The notes under the pieces: generated by a model | Told to the model about the DNA's origin: nothing | What the model saw: only the letters and a program-made list of their open reading frames with translations | Database searches by the model: none | From: Manihot esculenta | Lineage: Eukaryota > Streptophyta > Magnoliopsida > Malpighiales > Euphorbiaceae | DNA length: 64,000 bases | NCBI RefSeq assembly: GCF_001659605.2 | Contig: NC_035164.2 | Location: forward strand, 9,820,994 to 9,884,993 | Direction: 5' to 3' | Part shown: in pieces, positions 24,427-36,127 of the stretch | How positions within the stretch are numbered: the first letter of the stretch is position 1 | Layout of the letters: each line of letters begins with the position of its first letter | Translations under genes and position numbers: made by a program

Positions 24427-25351
24427 AGGTTAAAATCAAACAATCCTAATTCATCCTATTTATGGCATCGTAGACAAGAGCACACTTCTTTAATTTTAAT
24501 TTGGATCTTAGATAAAAATTTTGTCCTTGACTGATTCTACAAAAATTAAAAGATGTGAATAAAATCGCTAATATAAATATTTATGCAAAATATTCTTAAT
24601 AATATTTTAAGAGTCGATATTATTTTTATAGTGATATAAATAAGGATTAGAAATTATATAATATTGATCTATACAAAAAAAATTGTATATAATTAATTAG
24701 AGTTTGAATATAATCAATATATATATATATATACTTTTTTTACTTACATTAAAATAAAAATAATCAAATTTTTATGTGATGAATCCTTTAGACATCAATC
24801 CAAAATCAAATTAAAAAGAAATACATATAAAATAATGCTATCATTATTTTTCCCTAAGACTATAATGATTATATGTTAAAAACAAATAATCCTAATCCAT
24901 CCTATTAATTTATGGCATTGTGGACTTGGCACACTTCTCCAATTTTAATTTGGATCTAAGATAAATTTTTTTTTATCCATTTCAAAGTTCTGGCTGATTG
25001 TAAAAAATTTAAAATATGGATAAAACCACTGAACTATATAAAGTTTTGGCTTTTTACGTCAATGGCATAACTATTTATGCAATGTTCTTAACAATCATTT
25101 AAGATTCGATATTATTGTTATGCTAATATAAATAAGAATTAAAAACTATATAATATTGACCTATATAAAAAATTTATATATAATTAATTAGACTTTGAAT
25201 AAATTTAAATGAAGTAAAAAATTTATATATATATATATATATATTTTTCTTATATGAAAATAAAGTGAATCAAATTTAACAAATTATATGCTATGAATCT
25301 TTAAACATTAATCTAAAATAAAATTAAAATAGTAATATAAATAAAATATAA
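24427..25351. repeat. Diverged direct duplication (about 0.4-0.5 kb unit)
   Basis: Copy 1 is about 24427-24838 and copy 2 about 24873-25351. Shared blocks in order include AATCCTAATYCATCCTAT..TTATGGCAT, CACTTC..AATTTTAATTTGGATCT and TATATAATTAATTAGA. A TA microsatellite and ATCAAATTT follow. The first block of each copy is the copia YLWH integrase start, so the duplication involved the end of the copia relic. Confidence 0.72.
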
Positions 25352-25649
25352 TATTTTTTTTTTATAATTTTCAATTATATATATATATATATATGCATAT
25401 ATATTTAAATATATAAATAAGTGGTTTTTTTATTATAATAATATGAACTATTTCATATATAAAAAAAAAAAATGAAATATCAAATCAAATCAAAATAAAT
25501 CAATTCCACATAATTTGTTTAAGGTGAAACCAAACTCTCAATACTCAAATCTAAATTTCTAGATTCTGAAGCTCATAAATAAGCTTAATCCTAAATTTCC
25601 AATTCCAGCAACAAATTAAAATTAAAAAGTCTATTAATTCTTAAAAATT
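25352..25649. other. AT-rich sequence with TA microsatellite
   Basis: Contains a TA run at about 25376-25394. No coding or structural signal otherwise. Confidence 0.65.
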
Positions 25650-26046
25650 TTATTTTTCATCAACATCATCACCAATATTTATCCTATTATTCTTCAATGC
25701 TCGCTCTTTTCGCTTCTTTAATAGGGCTTCACCATAATCGAAGCCCAAAGGAATGGCCTTCTCCCATTGAAGGCATTCGGCGGGGCTTGAAGTAACGATG
25801 AAGAGAGCGCAGAAGAGAGAAAAAAGACATAGGGGTGAAAAGAGTGAAAACGTAAGAACTAGAAGAGAGGTAAGCTTTGAAGGACACGAGGGAAACTGGA
25901 TGGGGATAGAGTCTGTGTTGGAGGTGAGAGGAGGGAGGAAAACGGAAGGAGAGAGATTTATCTGAGAGATGAAAGAAGACCTGGGTAAGGAGTTGAAGAT
26001 CATTAATATCTAAGAGGGATTGGGCATCCTCCAGAGTTAAGCGCAA
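25650..26046 (-). other. Unassigned ORF pair, possible gene fragment
   Basis: Two overlapping minus-strand frames lie in an AT-poorer island. One (25729-26046) starts MRLTLEDAQSLLDINDLQ. The other (25650-26003) ends AIPLGFDYGEALLKKRKER followed by an acidic tail. Between them the sequence is pyrimidine-rich and could be an intron joining the first to the end of the second. I do not recognise the protein. It may be a fragment of a host gene. Confidence 0.25.
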
Positions 26047-26271
26047 GAGAAGTGGTTAAGGGTATTGGTTACAGTGGGTCTTTTCCAAATTTGCGATTTA
26101 GGAATTTAGCTTGGATCCTGTTGAGAATTTTGGTTTTAATTGAACCAAACATAATCCAGCTATTTATTTCAGTTTGATTGTGCTCAATTGGTTATTTATT
26201 TTGGGTATTGGTTATTTAAATTTATATCATATGATATTTTTAAAATTGTTTACCCGTGTTAGTGTTAGATG
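26047..26271. other. Spacer left of the hAT element
   Basis: AT-rich, no gene seen; includes the left 8-bp duplication GTTAGATG at 26264-26271. Confidence 0.6.
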
Positions 26272-26289
26272 TAGGGTGTAATCGAACCA

Positions 26290-26570
26290 AGTCGAGCCAA
26301 GTTTTTGTAAAACTTAGTCTCGTTTATTAAAAAAGTTTGGAAGCTCGAGATCCAATATTTGATTCGAACTTGGCTCGAGAATTAAATATTATAATCGAGT
26401 TCAATTCGAGCTCGACTCGTAAAAGGCTCGTTCAGTTTAATAACGAGCATAATTCGAGCTCGAACTCGAAAAACTCGATTAAGAAACTCGTTAAAAAATC
26501 TCGAGACCGAGCTCGAAATTAAAAAGTTCGGTTTGAGCTCGAGTTTAGACTCGAGCTCGAATTTAGAATT
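26290..26570. repeat. hAT left subterminal repeats
   Basis: Many copies of CTCGA, GAGCTCGA and AACTCG in both orientations, the usual array of transposase binding sites near hAT ends. Confidence 0.8.
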
Positions 26571-27028
26571 CAAATTAATAATTACACTTTAATCAGTTTT
26601 TAATCATCATTAATATAAATAATATAAAAAAAGAGAATGCACATAAAAAAAATTACATAACACAATTCATAACTAAAATAACATAAATAAATACAAATTC
26701 AATAACATAATAAAATTACACACAAAGTTTAATATCAAACGAATAAAGTTGATTACAATTTCCAACAGTTAAAACAAGCTAATATAATTTAATCATCTTC
26801 ATGTTTGTTCAACTAGTTAATTTAAATTTCAACTTCAACGTCCATATAACCTTCAAAATAACACAAAAAAAATAACTCTATTAGCAACATAAACAAATGT
26901 GTCATTATCTAATTAGTACTATAAATTAAAAAAATAAACAAATAAATTAATTTGTACCTGAAAAATAATTATAACATCAAAGTTGAAAGTTAAAGATCCA
27001 ACCACTAAGGTAGTATGACCTCTTGAAT

Positions 27029-27207
27029 ATCCTCTTTATCCTTTAATAATAATAAAAGAATAAAAAAAGTTAATTACATATTATTATTTGGAAATAAAAA
27101 CAATAATGTGTTATTTGGAAATCCTCTTTATCCTTTAATAATAATAAAAGAATAAAAAAAGTTAATTACATATTATTATTTGGAAATAAAAATAATAATG
27201 TGTTATT
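27029..27207. repeat. 92-bp perfect-to-near-perfect tandem duplication
   Basis: Copies at 27029-27120 and 27121-27207 start ATCCTCTTTATCCTTTAATA and differ at very few bases, so the duplication is recent. Confidence 0.88.
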
Positions 27208-27214
27208 GAACTTA

Positions 27215-29282
27215 CTTTCTGTTTTCTCTTGATGCTATAAAAGGCTCGCAACCAATCAGCTCCACAAGTTAAAACTTGAACCGTTTATGCTCCCAATGAT
27301 ACTCTATATGGATCAATAATTCTACTTGCAGCACTAAAAGCAGATTCTGAAGCAACAGTTGTTATAGAAATTGATAGTATGTCACGAGTCATCTTTGATA
27401 ATATCCTAAATTTCATGTTGTTCATCTTCCACCATTCTAAGGCATCAAAGTTAGAATTATCTTGACAAATATGAACATCTTCTTCCAAATACACATTTAA
27501 TTCAGACTTTGCTTGCTCAATCACACAATCAACATTCCTAATATAGCTATAAAATTGTGCTCTTCCTCTGATTTTCCCTTTTCCACTTATAGTACAACTA
27601 GATTCTTCTTTTTGAGTTTCATCACTACTAATTTCTGATCCAATACTTTTTGTTTTACGAGCATCTATATACTCATTATAAAGCATGCGCAATGTCTCTA
27701 TCACAGTTGTAATATGCTCATCAGAATCAAACTCAAATTATATTTCTAAAAAACTCCATTCAATTAATTTCATCTTATTCTTTGAATCTAATATAGCTGC
27801 TAGAGAAATCAACAAATTACAATCATCCCAATACTTATCAAATTTACATTTCATCTTACCAACCATGGCTTTCATATAAATATTCCCATTTTCATGTGCT
27901 TCATCTAATAATTTTTTTATTGAATGAAGTTCAGGAAGAAATAAATTTGAAGTTGGATATTCAGTACCTGAAATGACATTGGTAACTTCATTAAATTCTT
28001 CAAGAAAAGAGCATACTTCCTTAACCTTTTGCCAATCATTCTCACTAGGCAAATATGTATAATTTGAATCTCTTTGCTGATATCGAGGGAAGACATCTTA
28101 AAACTCCAAAGCAGCTGATAGCATGAAATAAGTTGCATTCCACCTTGTGCCACAATCTAAAAGAAGTTTCTTGGAAGGTAATTTCAATTGCTTTGCAATT
28201 TCACTAAAAATTAAACGGCAAGACTCAGAAGCAACAAGATATTTTACACTTTCACGCACATTTTTAATTATATCTACAATCTCAGACAAACCATCTTGTA
28301 CCAATAAATTCAAAATATGTGCACAACATCTCACATGAAATAATTTACCATAAAGTGCAAGACTATTGTTGTAAACAAGATTATCCTTCAACATCCTAAT
28401 AGCTACATCATTATAACTGGCATTATCAACACTAATAGTCCATACCTTATCTTCGATGCCCCATTTAACTAAGCATTTTTGTAGCACATCACATATAACA
28501 ACACCTGTATGAGGTGATGGGATATCACAAAAATTCAAAGTACATTTTTGTAACTTCCATTCAGAGTTCACAAAATGGGCAGTAACAACCATGTATGAAA
28601 TTTGCTGCTTAGACTTCCATAAATCTATGGTCACACTAACCTTATCAGTGTCCTTCAGTAATACTTTCACTTTCATCTTCTCAATTTCATACGCAGAAAA
28701 ATAATCTTTTCTTGCAGTTGCACGACTAACCTTCTGATAATACGGAGTTGCAGTTCTCATTAACAAATTGAAGATCTCATACTCTACAAAGCGGAATGAC
28801 AACTCATGAACAAGAATCATATGAGCAATGACTTCTCTTACTTTTGCATGGTCATATTTAAATTTTTGCACAGAAGTCACACTTTTTGTCTCAGCTATGG
28901 TTGGTGTGATGTTGAGTTGTTGTTGCCCTTTCAAGTTCACCTTCCTTCTTAGGCAACTATTTAAATGTCTAAGCAAGAGTGTTGTGGCACCAGTTTTGCA
29001 CACTCCAAGTTGGTGCTTGCAATGAATACATTCTGCCTTCACTGTTCCATCAGAAAATGAAATTTCCTTAAACTCAGTCCACACTTTCGAAGTCCGCTTC
29101 CTTTTCTTCGGACAAAATGGATTTTTCTCATCCTATTTTTCTTTATTTTGATTTGATTCATCAACATTTGTAGTGGCATCATCCATGACAGGACTTGTAG
29201 ATGAATCTTGAGTAGAAAGAAAAATAACAGAAGGCACTTGATCAATAGGAGTACTTAATTCATTCGAATTTGCGTTTGACAT
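27215..29282 (-). pseudogene. hAT (Ac-like) transposase pseudogene
   Basis: It reads as one frame from MSNANSNELS (29282). It has a Lys/Arg-rich nuclear-type signal (PKKRKRTSK), a BED zinc finger (CIHC ... HLNSC), catalytic-fold segments with aspartates (VTIDLWKSK, SVDNASYNDVA), and RCCAHILNLLVQDGL typical of plant hAT. The C-terminal dimerisation region follows (DALEWWKMNN, TTVASESAFSAASRIIDPYR). Four stops interrupt the same frame, at 29133-29135, 28098-28100, 27738-27740 and 27285-27287. No frameshift is seen, which suggests decay by point mutation. Confidence 0.88.
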
Positions 29283-29944
29283 TCTGTTAAAAAAAACTAC
29301 ACGTTAATTTTATTAAATACATAAGTCCATTTTACAATAATATATCATATCAATCATGTATTCATAATTAATGAACATACAATAAATATAGATGATTCAA
29401 ATTAATAGAAATAATTTTATCCAATGGTATACAAACAAGTTAATAGAAGGACAATAGGAATCTTGAAAAAAAAACTTTAATATATATAATATAAAAAAAA
29501 ACACATGCCTGTGAGCCTTGTTCAGAATAATTAACACGACCAAAAAAAGAAACAAACCCTGCCCAAATTTTCCAATTTTAGAAAAGTTGCTATAGAGCAT
29601 TTCAATCTCTCTCTTCCTACGGGGCATTAAGAAAACATTTTTTTAATGGATTTGCTATCTTTTGTAAAAAAAAAAATGGTCTTGAGACTAACTTCATATT
29701 TGTTCTGATAGTAAGGCTAACCTAACTTCATAGCTGTTGAATGCACTGTTTATTTTATTGTTAGAGAAGCTCCTATCCTAACAGGGTAAAAATATGGAGA
29801 TTATTTATTAAAAATTTTTATTCTATTACGATTAATATGTTATATTAAAGTTGTAGGAAATTAAAAAGTCAGATACTAATAGTAATGGTCATAAATTAAA
29901 AAATTCAAATACAAATTGTAATAATAAAGATAATAAATTATATT

Positions 29945-30155
29945 TACATTAGACCCGATCGGTAGAATGGCGGGGTGTGACTCACAGTGATCGCGAGGTG
30001 TCGTCGAAATGCACGATTGGCGGTGGAGCTATGGATTCAACATGTCCTCCAGCGATGTGATGGGTCTTAGAAGGAGATGGTGAATGTTGCAATGCTGGCA
30101 TGCGGCAGAAGGTGGGTGGTGGGATGGTGCTGGCATGAAGCAGAGGTTTAAATTG
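29945..30155. other. GC-rich island inside the hAT element
   Basis: About 200 bp of balanced composition stand out in AT-rich surroundings, about 0.7 kb upstream of the transposase start. It could be a promoter or untranslated exon, or captured DNA. No protein match is recognised. Confidence 0.4.
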
Positions 30156-31189
30156 ATTAAAAATAATAATATTAATTTTGATTAAAACTAATATTATTAG
30201 ATTATATGATTAGTTAGGTTATTATTAGTTACACAAAACTACGTAGTTTTGATTAAAACTATCTAATTTTAATGAAAATGTATTTATTTATAATTAATTA
30301 ATTACATAATTTAATTAATGGTTATAAAAATATTTTTTTATATAATTAGAGTAATATCATTTAAAATTATATTATTTTAATTAAAATTTTAAATTTTTAG
30401 TAATAATTATATAAATATCTTAATAATGATTAATTAAATATTTATAGTAGTATCTAGTTTAAAAAGATTTTTATAATTATATTTTAATTTTAAAAAGTAT
30501 TTAGTTTTACAATTCAATTTATCAAGTAATACTACTGGAATAATAATATTAAAGAGTATTTATTATTATTTATAATTTCTAAAAATGTGATTTTTAATTA
30601 TTTATAGTATTAATATAGGACTGATTAGATTCTTTTAAGTTAAAACTTTTAACCAATAATTCTTGGATAAGATGAAATTTGAAAATGAAATGTTAAAAAC
30701 TGAAACTCTTATCGATAATTATTATTTTTAACTAATAATACTTTTAAAATTTTTAACTAATAATGCTTGATTAATATACATTGTCTATTTAATTACTTAT
30801 TATTAATATACTTGGATAATTATTATTATTTTTTATATTGTATGCTTAATTATATATAAAATTTTTTTATAATTATACGTTAATTTTAAAAAGTATATAA
30901 TTTTCACAACTCAATTTATCATGTAATACTATAATTTTAAGGAATACTTATTATAATAATTAATATTAGTTATTTGTGATTACATATTAATTTTATGGAA
31001 TCTTATTATAATAGTTATATACAAAAGATTTTTATAATTTAATTTTAAAGAATACTAATTATAATAATTAATCTTAGTTATTTGCAATTTTCAATAATAT
31101 AATTTTCAAGTATTTATAATAGTTTAAATTTTATAACCTTATAATTATTTTTATTTTTTTAATAATGTATGAACTTGTTCATGAATTTA

Positions 31190-31510
31190 CTTAAGGAATT
31201 AGTTCATCGGCTTATTTAAACAATATTACTCACGAGCCTATTTAACGAGTCTACTCAACGAGCCTGCTCTCAAGCATACTCAACGAGCCTGCTCTCAAGC
31301 ATACTCAACGCTCTCAAGCATACTCAACGAGCCTGCTCTCAAGTCTAAAAACGAGTCAGCTCGCGAGTTTTAACGAGTCAAATATTATTAAGCTCAAACT
31401 CGACTCGTTTAGGTGATGAATCTCAAAATTGAGTTCGAGCTCGACTCGTTTAAAAAACGAGCCAAACTCGATCGAGTTTTTATCGAGTCAAGTCTCGAGT
31501 AGGTCACGAA
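31190..31510. repeat. hAT right subterminal repeats with a 25-bp tandem array
   Basis: Holds GAGTTCGAGCTCGACTCG-type sites and, at about 31252-31343, copies of AGCCTGCTCTCAAGCATACT followed by CAACG. Confidence 0.8.
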
Positions 31511-31542
31511 TAGTTTAGTGCATTTACACTCCTAGTTAGGTC

Positions 31543-34469
31543 TATATTTAATATATTTTATTTTTATTAATAAATATTTTATTTTTATTTTTAAATTATT
31601 TTTTATATTTAATAATATTATTAATTAATATATCCATAATAAACATAATTTATTATTTTTATTATTATAATTTGTATATAATTTTTTAATTCCTTATCCT
31701 GTAATTTTTAATTTTTTTATAGTTTTTTAATATAATATATTAATTATAAAAAAAATAAAAACTTTAAAATATATTTTATTTTTATTTTTAATAATAAATA
31801 AATTGTAAAAAAATTATAATAAATATTATTAATTAATTGATACTACATGTTTTATTTTTTATGTGAATAATAACACATATATGAGAGATTACGTATCATC
31901 ACAAATTTATAATTTTTATATATTTTTGATTTTATTTTTATATAAAATAATAATTAATATATATTAAATAAAATTTATTATTTTTATCATAAATATTATA
32001 TGACTTCTTGATTTTCTATTTTTTATATAATAAGTATAATTTATTATATCCTTAGTTACTAACCTTTTAATTTCCTATTACTTTTTCATATAATATATTA
32101 TTATATTGTAATAAAAATTTTATTGTATTTTATTATTAAAAAAATTTATTATTTAAAAAATTATTATATTTTTATTTTAATAATAAATACAACGTTAAAA
32201 ATATATTTATAAAAATTAGATAACCATCATATAAAAAAAATATTTAAATAATAAAATAAATTACCATAAAAAAATATAAATATATATAAATAAATTGATG
32301 TAAAAAAATTTTACTATCTCACAATAATTTTTAGTTTATTGATTTGATATTTTTTAAAATCATATGTAATATAATTTAATTAATAAATATTATATATTTT
32401 TATTTATCTAATATGAATAATATATAGAATAAATATATATAATTAATTAAAATTATTATAAAAAATATTAGTTGTGATAAAGTATAAAACAATTAAAGAA
32501 TTAATATAATTAATTGCATAAAATATTATCAAATTAAAATTTTATTTTATTTAAATAATTTATAAAAAAAATATATAGACATAAATAATTAAAGTATAAT
32601 AAAAACTAAAATAGTATTTTTAATACTCTTATAAATTTTAAACAACTAAATTATTAAATCTAAATTATTATAATTTATTATATTGATAATTGTGGTAATT
32701 TTAATCTCTTCACTCTGTAGTATACCTAATCTTCATAGATCTATTATATATAAAACATACTAGAACAATCTTCATGTAATATTTTTCATACCAGCTCTAT
32801 TTTTTTATATTTTTAAATGGCTCTATTTTAAAAATGTTTTTTTGTTTTTTTCACTTAACATCTAATATGAGATATACGACTATACAACTCTTTCCAGCTA
32901 ACTCAATTTTATAGATAAAAGTTTGGACAATAGTCATTTAAATGTTGAAATTATTTCATTCAAATGATTCTCCTCCTCTCGCCGCATCCAACTCAACCCT
33001 TTAGATAGATAAAAGTTACCCCTCAGTTAACTCAACCCTCTTGGATAGTAGAAGTTAGACGATTCAAATGATTTCCCTCCTCCACCGCTATAACAGCTAT
33101 CCACTGCTATCCACTGCTATTGCAATTTAGTAAATTTTATTTTCTTAAAAATGTTGTTCTTTAAATAAAATCTATTATTAGATGTTAATAATATATGATA
33201 GTAAGTATTAAAATTTTTAATTTTTTTTTTTTTGCAATGAAATTTGCTGATGTATGACTTTATATTTGATTAATATTTAAGATTTTTAAATTTATTATTT
33301 TAGAATTTAAAATTATGTATATTAGTTGGATTTCTAATTTTTTCTCCAATACCTATCTTTTTCATTTTATGGTAATAGATTGCACAGGTAACCAATAATT
33401 TTATCTTATATTATTTTGAATTCTAAGAAATAAAACAATATAGTATGATCTATTATATATCAATCAATAATTTTAAATTCAAAAATTAAATATAAAAAAA
33501 AATTTACTTCTTTTAATAGTCGGAATAAATTCATATAAAAAATATATTATTTTATAAAATAATTTTATATTATTTTATAAAATAACTTTATATTATCTTA
33601 TATAATAATAAGATAAGATATCTTAATATCCCCATGACAAACAAAAGACTAGTTTAATTTATAATCTAGATAAGATATTTATAAATTTTTTAATTTTGGA
33701 CTAAATTGTTAAAGTTAAAAATTTTTTAAAAAAATACAAAAAAACGTAAATAATTGAATTTTTTGATTAATTTTTCTTTTATTAAATTGAAATTAGAAAT
33801 TTTTTCATCCCAATTAAAGTTAAGGGAAGATTTTTATATATCTATACAAGTTGATGGACAACGAGGTTTAAATATAAGTTCACTTGCGAAGTAGTAATAG
33901 TATATATAAAGACTTTAATGATACTTAAATAGAAATTTAGAGATTTTTATGATTAAATTAAGTTAAGGCACACCACTGACACAACCACTTAATTTCAAAA
34001 ATGCTAGACAAAGTTAACCCCAAATAAAGGCCAAGCCCATCAATATGCTGACATGTAGCATGAAATCGTTGTAACTGATGATGTTTGGTTAGCATATATA
34101 GTATGCACAAGTTGGTTATGCTAATGCATGAAAGCCATGTGGTTTGTTACTGTCTTCTTTTCCTCCTTAACCATTGTGCCAGTTAAGAACTAAATCATGG
34201 GCACTGAAACCTAGTTGAGTATAAAGCTTTCAAAGTCCATTATTCAATAAATTAAATGTGCAAAATCTTATCATAATTTTAACATGTTATGAAAATATGT
34301 ATAGATGTGTAACTTGAGCTCACCATCTTATTTAGATGTATGTGTGCGCATGGTAGATGATCTGAGATTTAGAAAAGAATAAGATTGTGTGTGTCTGTCT
34401 GGAAAAATTTAGTCTAGAGGGTCAAGCTCTCCTCTTTTAATCCTTTTTCCCTTGTTCTCTATTACTTTG
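31543..34469. other. AT-rich intergenic DNA, no gene seen
   Basis: Dominated by A/T runs to about 33,880, then more balanced unique sequence. No ORF of note, no LTR pair and no RNA gene recognised on either strand. Confidence 0.65.
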
Positions 34470-35042
34470 CTACAGTATCACCCGTCTCTGTCACGCAGAG
34501 TCGTATGTACTTGCCCATCCTCATTAGACGGCTATTTAATTCCCCTTCGGTGCCTGTGCTAATAGGGTCGCAATATAACTGGGTCTACTCTCCTATTCCC
34601 CGTCACATCAAACAAGCTAGACTCCCTTCTGGCAGGTCTGGACTCTCGGTCACCTGCTTTAGTCACGGGTTGGATGGTGCGTTGATGAGTCGGTTTACTT
34701 AATGGATTCTAATGAGTTTTGAATCTATCTCTTTCTTCAGTGCCGAACCCAGCTACAGTGTCACCCGTCTCTGTCAGGCAGAGAGTCGTATGTACAGGCA
34801 TACTTGCTTGCCCATCCTTGTTAGGCGGCCATTTAATTTCCCTCCGACGCCCGTGCTGATAGGGTCGCAATATAACTGGGTCTGCTCTCTTATTTCCCGT
34901 CACATCAAACGAGCTAGACTCCCTTCTGGCAGATCCAGACTCTCAGTTAGCCTAACCTGCTTTAATCAGGAGTTGGATGGTGCGTTGATGGGTCGGTTTA
35001 CTTAATGGATTCTAATGAGTTTTGAATTTGTCTCTTTCTTCG
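34470..35042. repeat. Tandem duplication, unit about 272-290 bp
   Basis: Copy 1 (34470-34741) and copy 2 (34753-35042) both begin CTACAGTRTCACCCGTCTCT and share GGGTCGCAATATAACTGGGT and GATGGTGCGTTGATG. Copy 2 has a short insertion (GGCATACTTGCTTG). The unit is not recognised as part of an element. Confidence 0.85.
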
Positions 35043-35542
35043 AGACTCGACTTCGGCCTGGGTGTCAGAGGTTTAGCGGCCATCAGTAGACAATGCATGT
35101 TGAGTTTGAAGGGAGGGTGAGGTAAGGTGAGCATCCCATTGAGATACATTGTTAAGTTTACATTGTGCTAATTCTCTTTCATGTGAGATTTCTGACGTAA
35201 CTTACAAGAATGGGTGGACGATAATTATGGGGGAGAAAATACCTCTACTTGCTCCATGTGGGACTTTCTATCTTCTATTTTTATTATCGTCTCATATATT
35301 CAATTTCAAAAGCCCACATGTTAAGTCCAAAGTACACACCCTTAGGCATAGTATGAAAATAATAACATAGTATCACAATGGTCAAATCGACCCAATATCA
35401 AGCACGCCTGTTTGAAAGCTATAAAGAAGCATGGCTAGATTGGATAAAATTAAATGCTAGTTCCAAGCGGTTATAGACAAGAGCGTGGATGGGTTGGATT
35501 ATAAAGACCATACCCATGCTCATGTACGACAAGTGACAATTG
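35043..35542. other. Unassigned sequence left of element D
   Basis: Moderate GC content. No coding signal beyond small chance ORFs. Confidence 0.55.
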
Positions 35543-35547
35543 AACCT
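35543..35547. repeat. Target-site duplication of element D (left)
   Basis: AACCT, identical to 48591-48595. Confidence 0.92.
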
Positions 35548-36048
35548 TGATGACCTCTGAGTTCACCTCATCCCCGTCTAGGGCCAGGCCCATGAAAATA
35601 GTCCATTACTTAGAGATCCTCAAGCCACTCACGCCAATCGGGTCCAGTCCGCTCAGCCTCCAGACCGGGCTTCATCTGGCTTTCTCCACCGGGCCGGCCT
35701 CGTCTTCACCGCGCCTCGGGCCGGTCCCATTTGGGCCCAGCTTTGTTCCTATCCTCCAGCCCAACCCGAAACTCGAAGAAGGATCCATCCATCTGCCTCG
35801 TAGACCCGCCTACACGCGCACAGGGAGAATCAGAGGCCGTTACGCATGGAGCAGAGATCTGATTCCCTCGTACGTTCGTATCAGCGTAGCAGGGACAGGT
35901 GGTCTAATGATACTCGTTCTATTGGCACGTCACTAGCAGACAAAAGGAAACCTATAAAAGGAGAAATACTCTCTTCTAGGTTTAAGCTTTTTCTAAGTTT
36001 TACAGAGCCCATTGTAAAAACCCTATTTCTTTGGATCTCAGATCATCA
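35548..36048 (+). repeat. Element D 5' LTR (501 bp)
   Basis: TG to CA ends, same length as the 3' LTR. A TATA-like CCTATAAAAGG lies at about 35951-35961, near the 3' part of the LTR, so the transcribed repeat region should start shortly after. Confidence 0.94.
35951..35961 (+). promoter_or_regulatory. Element D LTR TATA box
   Basis: CCTATAAAAGGAG about 90 bases before the LTR end; the same box is in the 3' LTR at about 48493-48503. Confidence 0.75.
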
Positions 36049-36050
36049 AT

Positions 36051-36068
36051 TGGCGCCGTCTGTGGGAA
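36051..36068 (+). other. Element D primer-binding site
   Basis: TGGCGCCGTCTGTGGGAA, two bases after the LTR end. The TGGCGCC start is the form usual in Tat and Athila elements; which tRNA it pairs with beyond that core I leave open. Confidence 0.85.
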
Positions 36069-36127
36069 CGAAGGAGATCTTTTCATCACTGGAGTTCCAC
36101 TCTTAACAAAACCCACTGAGATCCACG

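Larger units (their letters stand above)
22765..24500 (+). pseudogene. Ty1/copia gag-protease-integrase start, split by a TRIM
   Basis: Gag of the UBN2 type is seen as FLDWYRNLRIILNQEKK-like, LANISPELQKQYENMDVNN and HLKELFD. It resumes after the TRIM with a MNFNMNKFEATLAKLFNTL-like segment. Then come a zinc knuckle (CHHYGKEGQWRRNC), protease (WVLDIKCESHICNN, aspartate kept, glycine lost), and the integrase start (YLWHRR) near 24465. Several stops and frameshifts make it a decayed relic. Confidence 0.8.
26272..31534 (-). mobile_element. hAT DNA transposon, 5.26 kb, inactive
   Basis: Ends are TAGGGTGTAA on the left and TTACACTCCTA on the right, short inverted repeats of hAT type. The flanks GTTAGATG (26264-26271) and GTTAGGTC (31535-31542) agree at six of eight positions, fitting a decayed 8-bp duplication. 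Both ends carry dense subterminal repeats of the GAGCTCGA/CTCGAGCTCG type (26290-26560 and 31190-31510). A minus-strand hAT transposase pseudogene lies between. The remaining interior is AT-rich. Confidence 0.85.

Noticed and set aside
33085..33125. Short CTATCCACTG repeats as a MITE
   Set aside because: Only two or three copies, with no terminal inverted repeats or target duplication around them.
31543..33880. Possible matrix-attachment or origin-like element in the AT-rich spacer
   Set aside because: AT richness alone is not evidence, and no structured motif was found.
34505..35005. Plus-strand ORFs of 65 and 97 residues in the tandem duplication
   Set aside because: The two are the same peptide twice because the DNA is duplicated. 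No domain or start context supports a gene.
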